13,568 nt of DNA, taken from positions 1 through 13,568 of the forward strand of contig CAJUTW010000017.1 of assembly GCA_910589335.1 (NCBI GenBank), in the 5' to 3' direction. Below the pieces are notes generated by a model, which worked only from the letters and a program-made list of their open reading frames with translations, made no database searches and was not told where the DNA came from. The translations under genes and the position numbers were made by a program. Position 1 is the stretch's first letter. The number at the start of each line of letters is the position of its first letter. Positions 6,034 through 12,581 of the stretch are shown here, piece by piece. The stretch comes from an uncultured Bacilli bacterium. GTDB lineage: Bacteria; Bacillota_I; Bacilli_A; RF39; UBA660.

Positions 6034-6672
6034 TTAAAACTCCTTCATTTCCTCACGATATTTTTTAAAGTCAGGCATATTCTCCTCTACTACCTTCCAA
6101 AATCTAGATGAATGATCACCATGTATTAAATGAGTCATTTCATGAATAATAACATAATCAAGATAACTAATATCTCGCTTCATTAATTCTAAGTTAAGAG
6201 TAATTATATGGGTTCTTATATTACAAACACCCCATCTACTAGTCATTTTTCTAATCCTTAATTTTGGATAAGGTATCTTTCTGGTATAACGTTCATAATT
6301 ATAATCAAGTCTTTCCTGAAACAATTCTTTTGCTTTTTCTTTATACCATTTATCAATATCAAAGTCATGATTTACAAAAACTTTATCTTTACTAAACGTT
6401 ATTCCCTTATTATCAGTTCTAACTAAAATATATTGTTTTCCTAAATAAAAGAAACCCGTATTGTTTTTTACTTTTACTTCTTGGAAATCAATCATTTTAC
6501 AAATTCTGTCATAATTTTCATCAATTAGTTTAACAATTGATTTTGTACTTGTAAAAATAGTTGTTGTAACATGAATTTTTAAATCCTTTTTTACTCTGAT
6601 ATATGTATTTTTATTAGTTCTTTTTTTTTCAATTTCTATTTCATAATCTTTATTATTATACGTTAGTTGCAT
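6034..6672 (-). CDS. YgjP-like (DUF45/SprT-like) zinc metallopeptidase
   Basis: A putative cytoplasmic metallopeptidase of the YgjP-like/DUF45 family. The zinc-binding signature HEMTHLIHGDHSSRFW spans residues 177-192. His177 and His181 of HExxH and His187 are the presumed zinc ligands, and Glu178 the general base. Upstream the family blocks IRKMTSRWGVC at about 140-150 and the ITLNLEL strand are present, and the N-terminal half has the usual beta-rich layout beginning MQLTYNNKDYEIEIEKK. The length of 212 aa is slightly below typical (about 230). Substrates of this family are largely unknown. The ATG has a strong GAGGTGG site. It is the first gene of a tight six-gene unit ending at trmD and an unknown gene. 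Upstream lies a 216-base AT-rich gap in which I cannot pick a convincing promoter; a TAAAAT box at the 5' end sits too close to the ribosome binding site. Confidence 0.92.
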   Translation of the reverse strand: MQLTYNNKDYEIEIEKKRTNKNTYIRVKKDLKIHVTTTIFTSTKSIVKLIDENYDRICKMIDFQEVKVKNNTGFFYLGKQYILVRTDNKGITFSKDKVFVNHDFDIDKWYKEKAKELFQERLDYNYERYTRKIPYPKLRIRKMTSRWGVCNIRTHIITLNLELMKRDISYLDYVIIHEMTHLIHGDHSSRFWKVVEENMPDFKKYREEMKEF

Positions 6673-6861
6673 GTAACCACCTCTTTTATTTTACAATATC
6701 TAATAAAAAAAATAAAGAATTAAAGTAAATAGTAATTATTAAAAAGATCTTTTATTACAAAAAAAATTATATTTGTCTATAAATAATTTATTATTTAATA
6801 CAGGTTTAAAAATCATAGTTATATATTTCTTGAATAATCTATTTACTTTTTTGCTTTCACT

Positions 6862-6885
6862 AAAAAACAAGATATAATTATCTTG
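6862..6885 (-). terminator. Terminator of the DUF5680 gene
   Basis: Three bases past the stop codon the minus strand reads CAAGATA-ATTA-TATCTTG followed by TTTTTTAG. The 7-bp perfect stem, tetraloop and six-U tail form a clear intrinsic terminator. It isolates this gene from the metallopeptidase operon. The remaining bases to 6673 are AT-rich, with no gene I can support. Confidence 0.9.
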
Positions 6886-6888
6886 CAA

Positions 6889-7356
6889 TTACTTTTTTAT
6901 TGTTCCACCATGACACTTTAAGACATAAATTTTTTCTTCGTCTTTAAATATAGTTTCAACACCTTCAAAATAGTCTAAATCCCCATTAATTTTAAAAGTA
7001 TATTTATATCCATTATTTATATATTCTTTTGGTCCTCTTACAGGTAAGATATTATCTTTACCCACTAGCATTAAGGCAGGTCTTAGTGCATTATCCATTG
7101 CATCTTCACTTAAAGTTTCATTTAATGTAACTCCATAATAATTCATTCCCCATATAGGTTCATTAAGAGAATTATAAACAATTTCTTCTCCCATAAATCT
7201 TGTTCCACCAAAATATGTATCGTGATATTTCATTTTATTATTTTTATATTCGTAATCAAATGATGCCTCTCTTGATGATTGAGCTTTTTTTACATTCTCA
7301 TTTGCATAAGTTTGTTTCTTTGCTTCAATTAAAAAATTATATAAATCTTCACTCAT
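6889..7356 (-). CDS. DUF5680 domain protein
   Basis: A 155-aa protein made up of one DUF5680 domain, a family of unknown function often fused to an HTH_3 DNA-binding domain; here the domain stands alone. Features I recognise from the family are FLIEAKKQTYA near the N-terminus, DYEYKNNKMKYHDTYFGG, FMGEEIVY, PIWGMNYYG, the ALRPAL helix, PVRGPKEY and the C-terminal HGGTIK. No membrane segment or signal peptide is seen. The frame extends to a GTG at 7365, but that GTG is part of the Shine-Dalgarno GAGGTG that serves the ATG at 7356, so the shorter protein is preferred. It is a single-gene unit, divergent from sspI. A -10-like TATAAT (7375-7380) lies very close to the ribosome binding site, and the -35 is weak. 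Confidence 0.88.
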   Translation of the reverse strand: MSEDLYNFLIEAKKQTYANENVKKAQSSREASFDYEYKNNKMKYHDTYFGGTRFMGEEIVYNSLNEPIWGMNYYGVTLNETLSEDAMDNALRPALMLVGKDNILPVRGPKEYINNGYKYTFKINGDLDYFEGVETIFKDEEKIYVLKCHGGTIKK

Positions 7357-7446
7357 TATTTTCACCTCATTATTATTATACTATAATAGATAGGAATTTT
7401 AAGACTTCTTTTTGAAATGATAATAAAGATTTTTTAAGTTATTTTT

Positions 7447-7476
7447 GAATAAAATTCAAATAAATAAATCATAATA
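7447..7476 (+). promoter_or_regulatory. Sigma-G (forespore) type promoter of sspI
   Basis: A -35 element GAATA (7447-7451) and a -10 element CATAATA (7470-7476) are separated by exactly 18 bases. The published B. subtilis sigma-G consensus, as I recall it, is GHATR-N18-CATWHTA, and every specified position matches. Transcription would start around 7483, and the ribosome binding site AAAGGATG at about 7484-7491 precedes the sspI ATG. The gene it drives is a spore protein, which makes the assignment much stronger than the motif alone. Confidence 0.85.
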
Positions 7477-7496
7477 TTTTTAGAAAGGATGATTTT

Positions 7497-7724
7497 ATGG
7501 ATATAGATATTAGACGTCACATAATAAATAACTTTCAAGGGGACGATTTTGAAACTTTAAAAAGAGCAATTGATGAATCAGTTAAAGCTAAAGATGAACT
7601 AACTTTACCAGGCCTTGGGGTATTTTTGGAATTAATTTGGGAAAATGCAACTCAAGAAATGAAGAATGAACTTATTGAAATAATTAGAAAAAGAGTAAAA
7701 AAAGGCTTAGATGAAAACATCTAA
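7497..7724 (+). CDS. sspI: Small acid-soluble spore protein I
   Basis: SspI is a minor small acid-soluble protein made in the developing forespore. The 75-aa protein matches the family's size (about 70). It has an N-terminal helix MDIDIRRHIINNFQG, then DFETLKRAIDESV, the very characteristic centre LPGLGVFLELIWENA at about residues 37-51, and a helical C-terminus ending RKRVKKGL. The sequence is unlike the alpha/beta-type SASPs. It is preceded by AAAGGATG and a sigma-G-type promoter and is the only plus-strand gene here. It is convergent with pheT, 3 bases between stop codons, sharing a bidirectional hairpin. In B. subtilis sspI likewise neighbours pheST and a SpoU methylase. Its presence implies that the organism, or a recent ancestor, forms endospores. 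Confidence 0.93.
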   Translation: MDIDIRRHIINNFQGDDFETLKRAIDESVKAKDELTLPGLGVFLELIWENATQEMKNELIEIIRKRVKKGLDENI

Positions 7725-7725
7725 G
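7706..7725. terminator. Bidirectional terminator shared by sspI and pheT
   Basis: CTTAGATG (7706-7713), a 4-base AAAA loop and CATCTAAG (7718-7725) form a perfect 8-bp stem. On the minus strand the hairpin is followed by CCTTTTTTTAC, a strong terminator for pheT. On the plus strand the tail is TCTTATTTAT, weaker, for sspI. The stem contains the sspI stop codon, and the minus-strand tail lies inside sspI coding sequence. Confidence 0.85.
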
Positions 7726-7727
7726 TC

Positions 7728-10094
7728 TTATTTATCTCTAAGTTCTGCATTATGATTTAATAAAACTTTTTCAATAATATTATTAAATATTACCATTACT
7801 TCTTCTTCTGTTAATGTTCTATTTAAATCCATAAAATTTAGTGAAAATGCTAATGATTTTTTATCAACTGCTACATTTTCTCCAGTATAAACATCAAATA
7901 CAGTTACAGAATCGAGTAATCTTCCACCTGCTTTTTTTATTGTATTTATAATTTCTCCTGCTGTGATGTTTTTGTCCATTATAAATGCCATATCTTTTGT
8001 AATAGAAGGATATTTTGGTGCTTCTTTATATTTTAATGGTTTTATTTTTAAGATAAGTGCATTAAGTGATAATTCAAATACATATATTTCATCTTTATTA
8101 ATATTTGGATGAGGTCTACCTATAAAGCCAATCTTCTTTCTATCAAGTAAGATATTTGCACTTACTCCTGGATGAAGATCAACTTCATCACTAATTTCAA
8201 AACTATATCTATTTTTTAATCCCATAAAATCAAGAATATTTTCAATAATACCTTTAACTAAATAAAAATCATATTTAAGAGGATCCTTCCAACCATTACT
8301 ACGATAATTACCTGAAATTAGTCCTGATACTAAACTAGTTTCATTGTAATTTTTATCATATGTTTTAGCTATTTCATAAATAGCTATATCTGTTATTTTA
8401 CGTTTTTTATTATAATTATAAACATTTAAAAGAGATGGAATTAGGCTAGTTCTAACAATACTTTTATCACTACTCATTGGATTAGGTAGACTAGCATTTT
8501 CTTTATTTTTAAAAATTGATGCCATTTCTTTTGAAACTAAAGTATAAGTTTTAACTTCATTTAACCCAAGAGATCTTAATCTTTTAGAAAGCATTTTACG
8601 ATATTTAACATCTCCAACGTACTCTCCTCTTCTAATAGAAACTTTTGGTATAGTACTAATTAAGTTATGATATCCATAAAGTCTTCCAATTTCTTCTGCG
8701 ATATCATTAACATTAGGATCAATATCCAATCGACGTGATGGTATTGTTACAATGAATTCTTGATCTTTTATTTCATAAGGAAATTCTAATCTTTCAAGCT
8801 CTATTTTCATATCATCTTCACTAATAGTAATCCCTAACATTTTATTTACATCATTTGGAGTAAATTTAACTATTTTAGGAGTTTTATCAATAATATCATG
8901 TCTTACTACTTTAGAAAGTATTTTTGCATTAGCGTATTTTTCAAGTAAATGACAAGCTCTTTGTAATGCTTTTTCAGTATACTCATAACTAAGTCCTTTA
9001 CCATATCTAATTGATGCTTCACTACGTAAATCTAAATTACTAGCAGTATATCTAATGCTTACTGGATCGAAAATTGCTGCTTCTATTAAAATATTTTTAG
9101 TATTCTCTGTAACTTCAGTAAATTCTCCCCCCATTACTCCAGCGATACAAACTGGATTAGTTCCATCAGTAATTACAATATCAGAAGAAGTTAAAATTCT
9201 GTTTTTACCATCTAATGTTTTTACTTCTTCATTTTCTTTAGCATCTCTAACTAAAATCTCATTTCCTAAACAATCTTTATCAAAAAAATGAAGAGGTTGT
9301 CCAAATTCTAACATTACATAATTTGAAATATCAACAACATTATTTATTGGACGCATACCAGCTGCTAGTAAACGTTTTTTAATAAAATCAGGACTTTCTT
9401 TAATTTCTATGTTAGTTGCCATCTTTGCTAAATAAAATGGACATTTTTCTGTTGCGACAGTTAATTTAAAATGATTTTCTATACTGTCATCTACTTCTTT
9501 AAATGAAAGGTCTGGTAATTTAACACGACGATTTAGAATAGCTCCTATTTCATAAGCAAATCCAATATGATAGTAACAATCATTATTACGATGCTTATGT
9601 ATATCTAATTCATATAATGTATCAAGACAATTCAAGTATGATATTGCATCCATTCCAACTTCTGCAGTAGAAGGTAGTTCTTCTATTCCTTTAGCATAAG
9701 TTTCATCTGTCTTTTCTTCAAGTCCTATTTCATATAAAGCACAAAGCATTCCATTAGATTCAACTCCACGTAGCTTACTTTTTTTTATTTCAAAGTCACC
9801 TGGTAAAATAGCTCCGGGCAAAGCAGTTATTACTTTAAGCCCTACTCTTACGTTAGGTGCTCCACAAACTATTTGTTGTAATTCACTTTTTCCGATATTA
9901 ACTTGACATATATGCATATGATCACTATCTGGATGTGGAATGCATTCAACAACTTCACCAATAACTAATTTTTTTATTTGATTAGTTATAACTTTTTCTA
10001 CATTAATTCCTGCTTTAGTAATCTTTACTGCTAATTCTTCTAAATCTTGATCACTAATATCAATATAATCTTTAACCCATTCTAAACTAATCAT
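7728..10094 (-). CDS. pheT: Phenylalanine-tRNA ligase beta subunit
   Basis: Beta subunit of the (alpha-beta)2 PheRS. The 788-aa protein has the full bacterial domain set. The N-terminal MISLEWVKDYIDIS leads into an OB-type tRNA-binding domain (about 40-150, with HPDSDHMHICQV and VCGAPNVR). The B3/4 editing domain covers about 200-380 (RPINNVVDISNYVMLEFGQPLH). The B5 domain covers about 400-475. A catalytic-like core follows (about 480-680), and the C-terminal FDX-ACB anticodon-binding domain spans about 690-788 (PKYPSITKDMAF...). The frame can be extended upstream to a TTG inside pheS (adding 8 residues), but the ATG at 10094 is chosen. It leaves 1 base after the pheS stop and begins at the family's usual MxxSxxWL-like position. 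The ribosome binding site GAAAGGAAG lies in the pheS tail. Controlled by the Phe T-box upstream. Confidence 0.98.
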   Translation of the reverse strand: MISLEWVKDYIDISDQDLEELAVKITKAGINVEKVITNQIKKLVIGEVVECIPHPDSDHMHICQVNIGKSELQQIVCGAPNVRVGLKVITALPGAILPGDFEIKKSKLRGVESNGMLCALYEIGLEEKTDETYAKGIEELPSTAEVGMDAISYLNCLDTLYELDIHKHRNNDCYYHIGFAYEIGAILNRRVKLPDLSFKEVDDSIENHFKLTVATEKCPFYLAKMATNIEIKESPDFIKKRLLAAGMRPINNVVDISNYVMLEFGQPLHFFDKDCLGNEILVRDAKENEEVKTLDGKNRILTSSDIVITDGTNPVCIAGVMGGEFTEVTENTKNILIEAAIFDPVSIRYTASNLDLRSEASIRYGKGLSYEYTEKALQRACHLLEKYANAKILSKVVRHDIIDKTPKIVKFTPNDVNKMLGITISEDDMKIELERLEFPYEIKDQEFIVTIPSRRLDIDPNVNDIAEEIGRLYGYHNLISTIPKVSIRRGEYVGDVKYRKMLSKRLRSLGLNEVKTYTLVSKEMASIFKNKENASLPNPMSSDKSIVRTSLIPSLLNVYNYNKKRKITDIAIYEIAKTYDKNYNETSLVSGLISGNYRSNGWKDPLKYDFYLVKGIIENILDFMGLKNRYSFEISDEVDLHPGVSANILLDRKKIGFIGRPHPNINKDEIYVFELSLNALILKIKPLKYKEAPKYPSITKDMAFIMDKNITAGEIINTIKKAGGRLLDSVTVFDVYTGENVAVDKKSLAFSLNFMDLNRTLTEEEVMVIFNNIIEKVLLNHNAELRDK

Positions 10095-10095
10095 T

Positions 10096-11145
10096 TTATT
10101 CAGCTTCCTTTCTATCAAATATTATTGATTCTCTTAAATCTGTATTATAGAATACACGTAAATCGTTTATATCGTATTTAAGCATTGCAAGGCGTTCTGC
10201 TCCAAAACCAAATGCAAATCCACTCCAAACTTCTGGATCATATCCTGCCATTTTAAGAACATTAGGGTGAACAATTCCTGCTCCTGCTACTGTAATCCAT
10301 CCAGTCTTTTTACAAATGTTGCAACCTTTACCTTTACAATTAAAGCAACTTATATCAACCTCTACAGATGGTTCTGTAAACTGATAATAGCTTGGTCTAA
10401 AACGTGATTCAACATCATTACCAAATAGTTTTTTCATAATTATATCAATTGTACCTTTTAAGTCGCTTAAACTTATATTTTTATCAACTAATAATCCCTC
10501 AATTTGCATAAATTGATGAGAATGAGTAGCATCATCATCATCTCTTCTGTATGTTTTTCCAGGACAAATCATTCTGATTGGTACTTCTCCTTTTCCCGCT
10601 AACATTGTACGAACTTGTACAGGAGAAGTTTGACTACGAAGTAAAATTTCTTCTCCTTCTAAATAGAAAGTATCTTGTGCATCTCTTGCAGGATGTCCTT
10701 TTGGAATATTTAACATTTCAAAATTATATTTATCATATTCAATCTCTGGTCCATCAACAACATCATATCCCATTGACATAAATACTTCTTCGACTTCTTC
10801 AATTAATTTTTCTAAGATATTTGGTGCTCCTGTAACTACTTTTGTAGATGGTAAGCTAATATCTATTGCTTCACTATTTAACTTTTCATTTAATAAAATT
10901 GTTTCAAATTCTTGTTTTTTAGAATCGAAAAATTCATTAAATATATTTCTTAATTCATTTACTTTTTGTCCAAATTCTTTCTTTTCTTCATTTGGAATAT
11001 TTTTTATTTCACTATTAAGTTCTGTAATGATACCTTTTTTTCCAAGATATTTTACTTTTAAATCATTTAAATTTTTAATATCAGTAACTGAATTTTTATC
11101 TGAGGCTAATAAATTTTTTATTTCTTCTATTTTATTATTTTCCAT
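10096..11145 (-). CDS. pheS: Phenylalanine-tRNA ligase alpha subunit
   Basis: Catalytic alpha subunit of PheRS, which activates Phe with ATP and charges tRNA-Phe. The 349 aa are the usual length. An N-terminal helical coiled-coil arm that binds tRNA (about 1-95) is followed by the class II core. Motif 2 is TYRRDDDDATHSHQFMQIEG, and motif 3 is GFGAERLAMLKY near the C-terminus. A CxxC...CxxC cluster (CFNCKGKGCNIC) followed by GWITVAGAGIVHPNVL is a known feature of many Bacillota PheS proteins. The ATG at 11145 overlaps the last codons of the upstream 135-aa gene by 11 bases, with AGGAG as ribosome binding site inside that gene, so translation is probably coupled. Expression is set by the T-box at about 11.65-11.87 kb. 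Confidence 0.98.
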   Translation of the reverse strand: MENNKIEEIKNLLASDKNSVTDIKNLNDLKVKYLGKKGIITELNSEIKNIPNEEKKEFGQKVNELRNIFNEFFDSKKQEFETILLNEKLNSEAIDISLPSTKVVTGAPNILEKLIEEVEEVFMSMGYDVVDGPEIEYDKYNFEMLNIPKGHPARDAQDTFYLEGEEILLRSQTSPVQVRTMLAGKGEVPIRMICPGKTYRRDDDDATHSHQFMQIEGLLVDKNISLSDLKGTIDIIMKKLFGNDVESRFRPSYYQFTEPSVEVDISCFNCKGKGCNICKKTGWITVAGAGIVHPNVLKMAGYDPEVWSGFAFGFGAERLAMLKYDINDLRVFYNTDLRESIIFDRKEAE

Positions 11146-11542
11146 TTTTAAATACTCCTATCACTTTTTCTTTTATTTTTATTTTTTCTTTCTTATTTTG
11201 TTGTTCATCTATAGCATTAATTATCATATCCCAAGTCACGTCACTTATATCTGTATAAGTAATTTCTAATCTTTTACATAAATCTATTTTATTTAGTCTA
11301 TCAATTTCATCTAAAACAATATTCTGAATTTCTATACTTGGAAAAATACTTTCCAATGTATATATTGGTTTCTTTTTTAATTGAGTTAAAGGGTTGGGAC
11401 TAATTTCTTCTGTAACTTCTAAATTATCTTTAATTTTATCTGTACTTAAATGATTTTTCTTAAAAATTGCATCAACTATAGTACTATGGATTTTTTTACT
11501 CTTCCCAAATACTGCTAATGTAGGTTTGTTATTTTCTTTCAT
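11135..11542 (-). CDS. Unknown protein co-transcribed with pheST behind the T-box
   Basis: I do not recognise this 135-aa protein. It begins MKENNKPTLAVFGKSKK, whose short hydrophobic strand followed by GKSKK superficially suggests a nucleotide-binding loop, but it is not a Walker A motif. The middle is polar with a PNPLTQLKKKP stretch. Residues about 60-115 look helical, with IEIQNIVLDEIDRLNKIDLCKRLEITYTD including alternating charged and aliphatic residues. The C-terminus is very Lys-rich. There is no membrane segment. Its ATG has an excellent AAGGAGATGATTAA ribosome binding site and overlaps the end of a degraded HAD frame (ATGA). The 3' end overlaps pheS by 11 bases. It is therefore under control of the Phe T-box. 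That could mean a role tied to Phe or tRNA-Phe, or merely chance operon membership. Codon use looks like that of its neighbours. Confidence 0.8.
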   Translation of the reverse strand: MKENNKPTLAVFGKSKKIHSTIVDAIFKKNHLSTDKIKDNLEVTEEISPNPLTQLKKKPIYTLESIFPSIEIQNIVLDEIDRLNKIDLCKRLEITYTDISDVTWDMIINAIDEQQNKKEKIKIKEKVIGVFKNGK

Positions 11543-11633
11543 TTAATCATCTCCTTAATTTCTCTCATTGTTCCAATACTTTTAACTTTATTAGTGTTCC
11601 ATCAATGTCAAAAATAATTCTTTATTTTTCCAT
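11539..11633 (-). pseudogene. Degraded HAD-type phosphatase remnant
   Basis: From an ATG at 11633 with an AAGGTAAGG ribosome binding site the frame reads M-E-K-stop-RIIFDIDGTLIKLKVLEQ-stop. FDIDGT is the HAD superfamily motif I (DxDGT), in frame with the ATG apart from one TAA. The core Asp residues are encoded at about 11609-11601. After about 11583 a shift of frame gives SIGTMREIKEMIK and a TGA that overlaps the start of the next gene by ATGA, as a true upstream cistron would. The picture is an N-terminus and perhaps a C-terminal tail of a HAD gene joined by a large internal deletion, plus a nonsense change. It is only about 95 bases long and cannot encode an enzyme. The motif I match in frame with a good ribosome binding site makes chance unlikely, though not excluded. 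Confidence 0.6.
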
Positions 11634-11645
11634 AACCTTACCTTC

Positions 11646-11711
11646 AAAAAAAAGATAACTATTTATAAGGACGATTTAAATCGCGGTACCACCTTATTTT
11701 ATAGTTATCTT
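11646..11711 (-). terminator. T-box regulated terminator
   Basis: AAGATAACTAT (11701-11711) pairs with ATAGTTATCTT (11652-11662) over 11 bp, continued by ATAAGG/CCTTAT after a small internal loop, and followed by eight consecutive U residues (11646-11653). The inner part is exclusive with the antiterminator that forms when uncharged tRNA-Phe binds. Confidence 0.9.
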
Positions 11712-11871
11712 ACTATACACTTAAATCTTTTAACGCAAGAAATACGCTTACTATTAATAAGAACTCCTAAGACGAATTCATAAACTATTACTGATTATTC
11801 TCACCAACCATAATCTCTCTTCAAATAAATCATTTACTACTACTTCTTAATCAACATCATTAATAAATATA
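11646..11871 (-). promoter_or_regulatory. tRNA-Phe-responsive T-box leader of pheST
   Basis: A T-box riboswitch that senses uncharged tRNA-Phe and allows readthrough into the pheST unit. Stem I on the minus strand shows the 5' AGTAGTA segment, the AGAGAG and GGTTGGTGAGAA distal-loop motifs (about 11800-11820), and GAA-TTC-GTC (11771-11779). The TTC at 11774-11776 is the specifier codon, matching tRNA-Phe with a GAA anticodon. The T-box itself is AAGGTGGTACCGCG (about 11681-11694); its TGGT would pair with the uncharged ACCA end of tRNA-Phe. The antiterminator is AAGG/CCTT plus GCGATTT/AAATCGT. The competing terminator ends in eight U residues. Specifier, T-box and downstream genes agree, so this is secure. 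Confidence 0.97.
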
Positions 11872-11877
11872 CTTTAT

Positions 11878-11906
11878 ATTATAACATAGACTTTTTTTTG
11901 TGTAAA
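11878..11906 (-). promoter_or_regulatory. Strong sigma-A promoter of the T-box pheST unit
   Basis: On the minus strand TTTACA (11901-11906), a 17-base spacer, and a perfect TATAAT (11878-11883) with an upstream TG (TGTTATAAT) form an extended -10. Transcription would start near 11871, at the base of the T-box leader. This is the best sigma-A promoter in the window. Confidence 0.85.
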
Positions 11907-11915
11907 TTCTATACT

Positions 11916-11934
11916 AAAAATATCAGATATTTTT
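11916..11934 (-). terminator. Possible weak terminator of frr
   Basis: After the frr stop the minus strand carries an AT-only palindrome AAAAATAT-CTG-ATATTTTT with T residues at its end, just upstream of the T-box promoter. With no G-C pair in the stem it would be weak; it is listed because no better terminator follows frr. Confidence 0.3.
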
Positions 11935-11949
11935 AAAAAGAAAACTTAA

Positions 11950-12498
11950 TTATACAGTAAGTAATTCTTGTTCTTTTTCTTTTAATAAATTATCTATTTT
12001 TTTATTGTACTCATTAACTAAATCTTGTATTTCTTTTTCCATTTCTTTTTCTTGATCTTCTGGTAACTCACATTTTTTAAGATCTTCTAAACCATCATGT
12101 CGAATATTTCTAATTGATACTTTTGCCTCTTCTGAAATTGCTTTTACTTGTTTTGCAAGTTCACGTCTTCTTTCTTCTGTAAGTTCTGGAATTACTATAC
12201 GTATTGTTTCACCATCATTACCTGGATTATATCCTAAATTTGATGAAAGAATTGCTTTTTCAATTGCACTTAATGCTCCTTTATCAAAAGGTTTAATTAA
12301 TAATTGTCTTGCTTCTGGTACTGAAATAGTTGCTAACTGCTTTAGTGGAGTCATGCTTCCATAATAATCAACATTTATTCCATCTAAACTAGAAGGATTA
12401 GCACGACCTGCTCTAACTGTTGCTAACTTCTTACCTAAATTTTCAATTGTTTTATCCATCTTTTCAGTAACATCTATTATAATCATTTCACTATCCAT
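11950..12498 (-). CDS. frr: Ribosome recycling factor
   Basis: RRF, with EF-G, splits post-termination 70S ribosomes. The 182-aa protein has family length (about 185) and its two-domain pattern. Helix 1 contains LATVRAGRANPSSLDGI at about residues 25-41. The small domain covers about 31-105 with VDYYGSMTPLKQLATISVPE, LLIKPFDK, and SSNLGYNPGNDGETIRIVIP. The helical C-terminus contains LTEERRRELAKQVK at about 105-118. The ATG has AAGGAG at 7 bases. In most Bacillota frr follows pyrH; here it follows a Lys-rich membrane-anchored protein and a repeat-based terminator. A -10-like TATAAT doublet at 12522-12532 could drive it, though no good -35 is seen. The T-box promoter of pheST begins about 45 bases after its stop. 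Confidence 0.98.
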   Translation of the reverse strand: MDSEMIIIDVTEKMDKTIENLGKKLATVRAGRANPSSLDGINVDYYGSMTPLKQLATISVPEARQLLIKPFDKGALSAIEKAILSSNLGYNPGNDGETIRIVIPELTEERRRELAKQVKAISEEAKVSIRNIRHDGLEDLKKCELPEDQEKEMEKEIQDLVNEYNKKIDNLLKEKEQELLTV

Positions 12499-12551
12499 TA
12501 TATCTCTCCTTACTAATAAATATTATATTATAATAACTTAATAAAATAAAG

Positions 12552-12581
12552 AAAAAGTACTAAAAAGTACTAAAAAGTACT
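12552..12581 (-). repeat. Three tandem copies of a 10-bp unit forming terminator hairpins
   Basis: The minus strand reads three perfect copies of AGTACTTTTT in a row, then CTTT. AGTACT is its own reverse complement, so any two neighbouring copies fold as AGTACT-TTTT-AGTACT followed by a T-run. This is a 6-bp intrinsic terminator with two alternative registers. The first copy encodes the last residues and reaches into the stop codon of the upstream membrane protein (Ser-Thr-Phe-stop). It probably ends that gene's transcript ahead of frr. Confidence 0.8.

Noticed and set aside
6673..6720. A sigma-A promoter for the metallopeptidase operon (TAAAAT box)
   Set aside because: The -10-like box ends only a few bases before the ribosome binding site and has a poor -35 partner; it would give an almost leaderless mRNA.
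6739..6816. A 25-codon minus-strand frame (MIFKPVLNNKLF...) in the gap upstream of the metallopeptidase
   Set aside because: It has no ribosome binding site, no recognisable motif and lies in AT-rich sequence where such frames arise by chance.
11135..11542. Walker A-type nucleotide-binding loop in LAVFGKSKK of the 135-aa protein
   Set aside because: The GxxxxGK[ST] pattern is not met, and no Walker B or other GTPase motifs follow.
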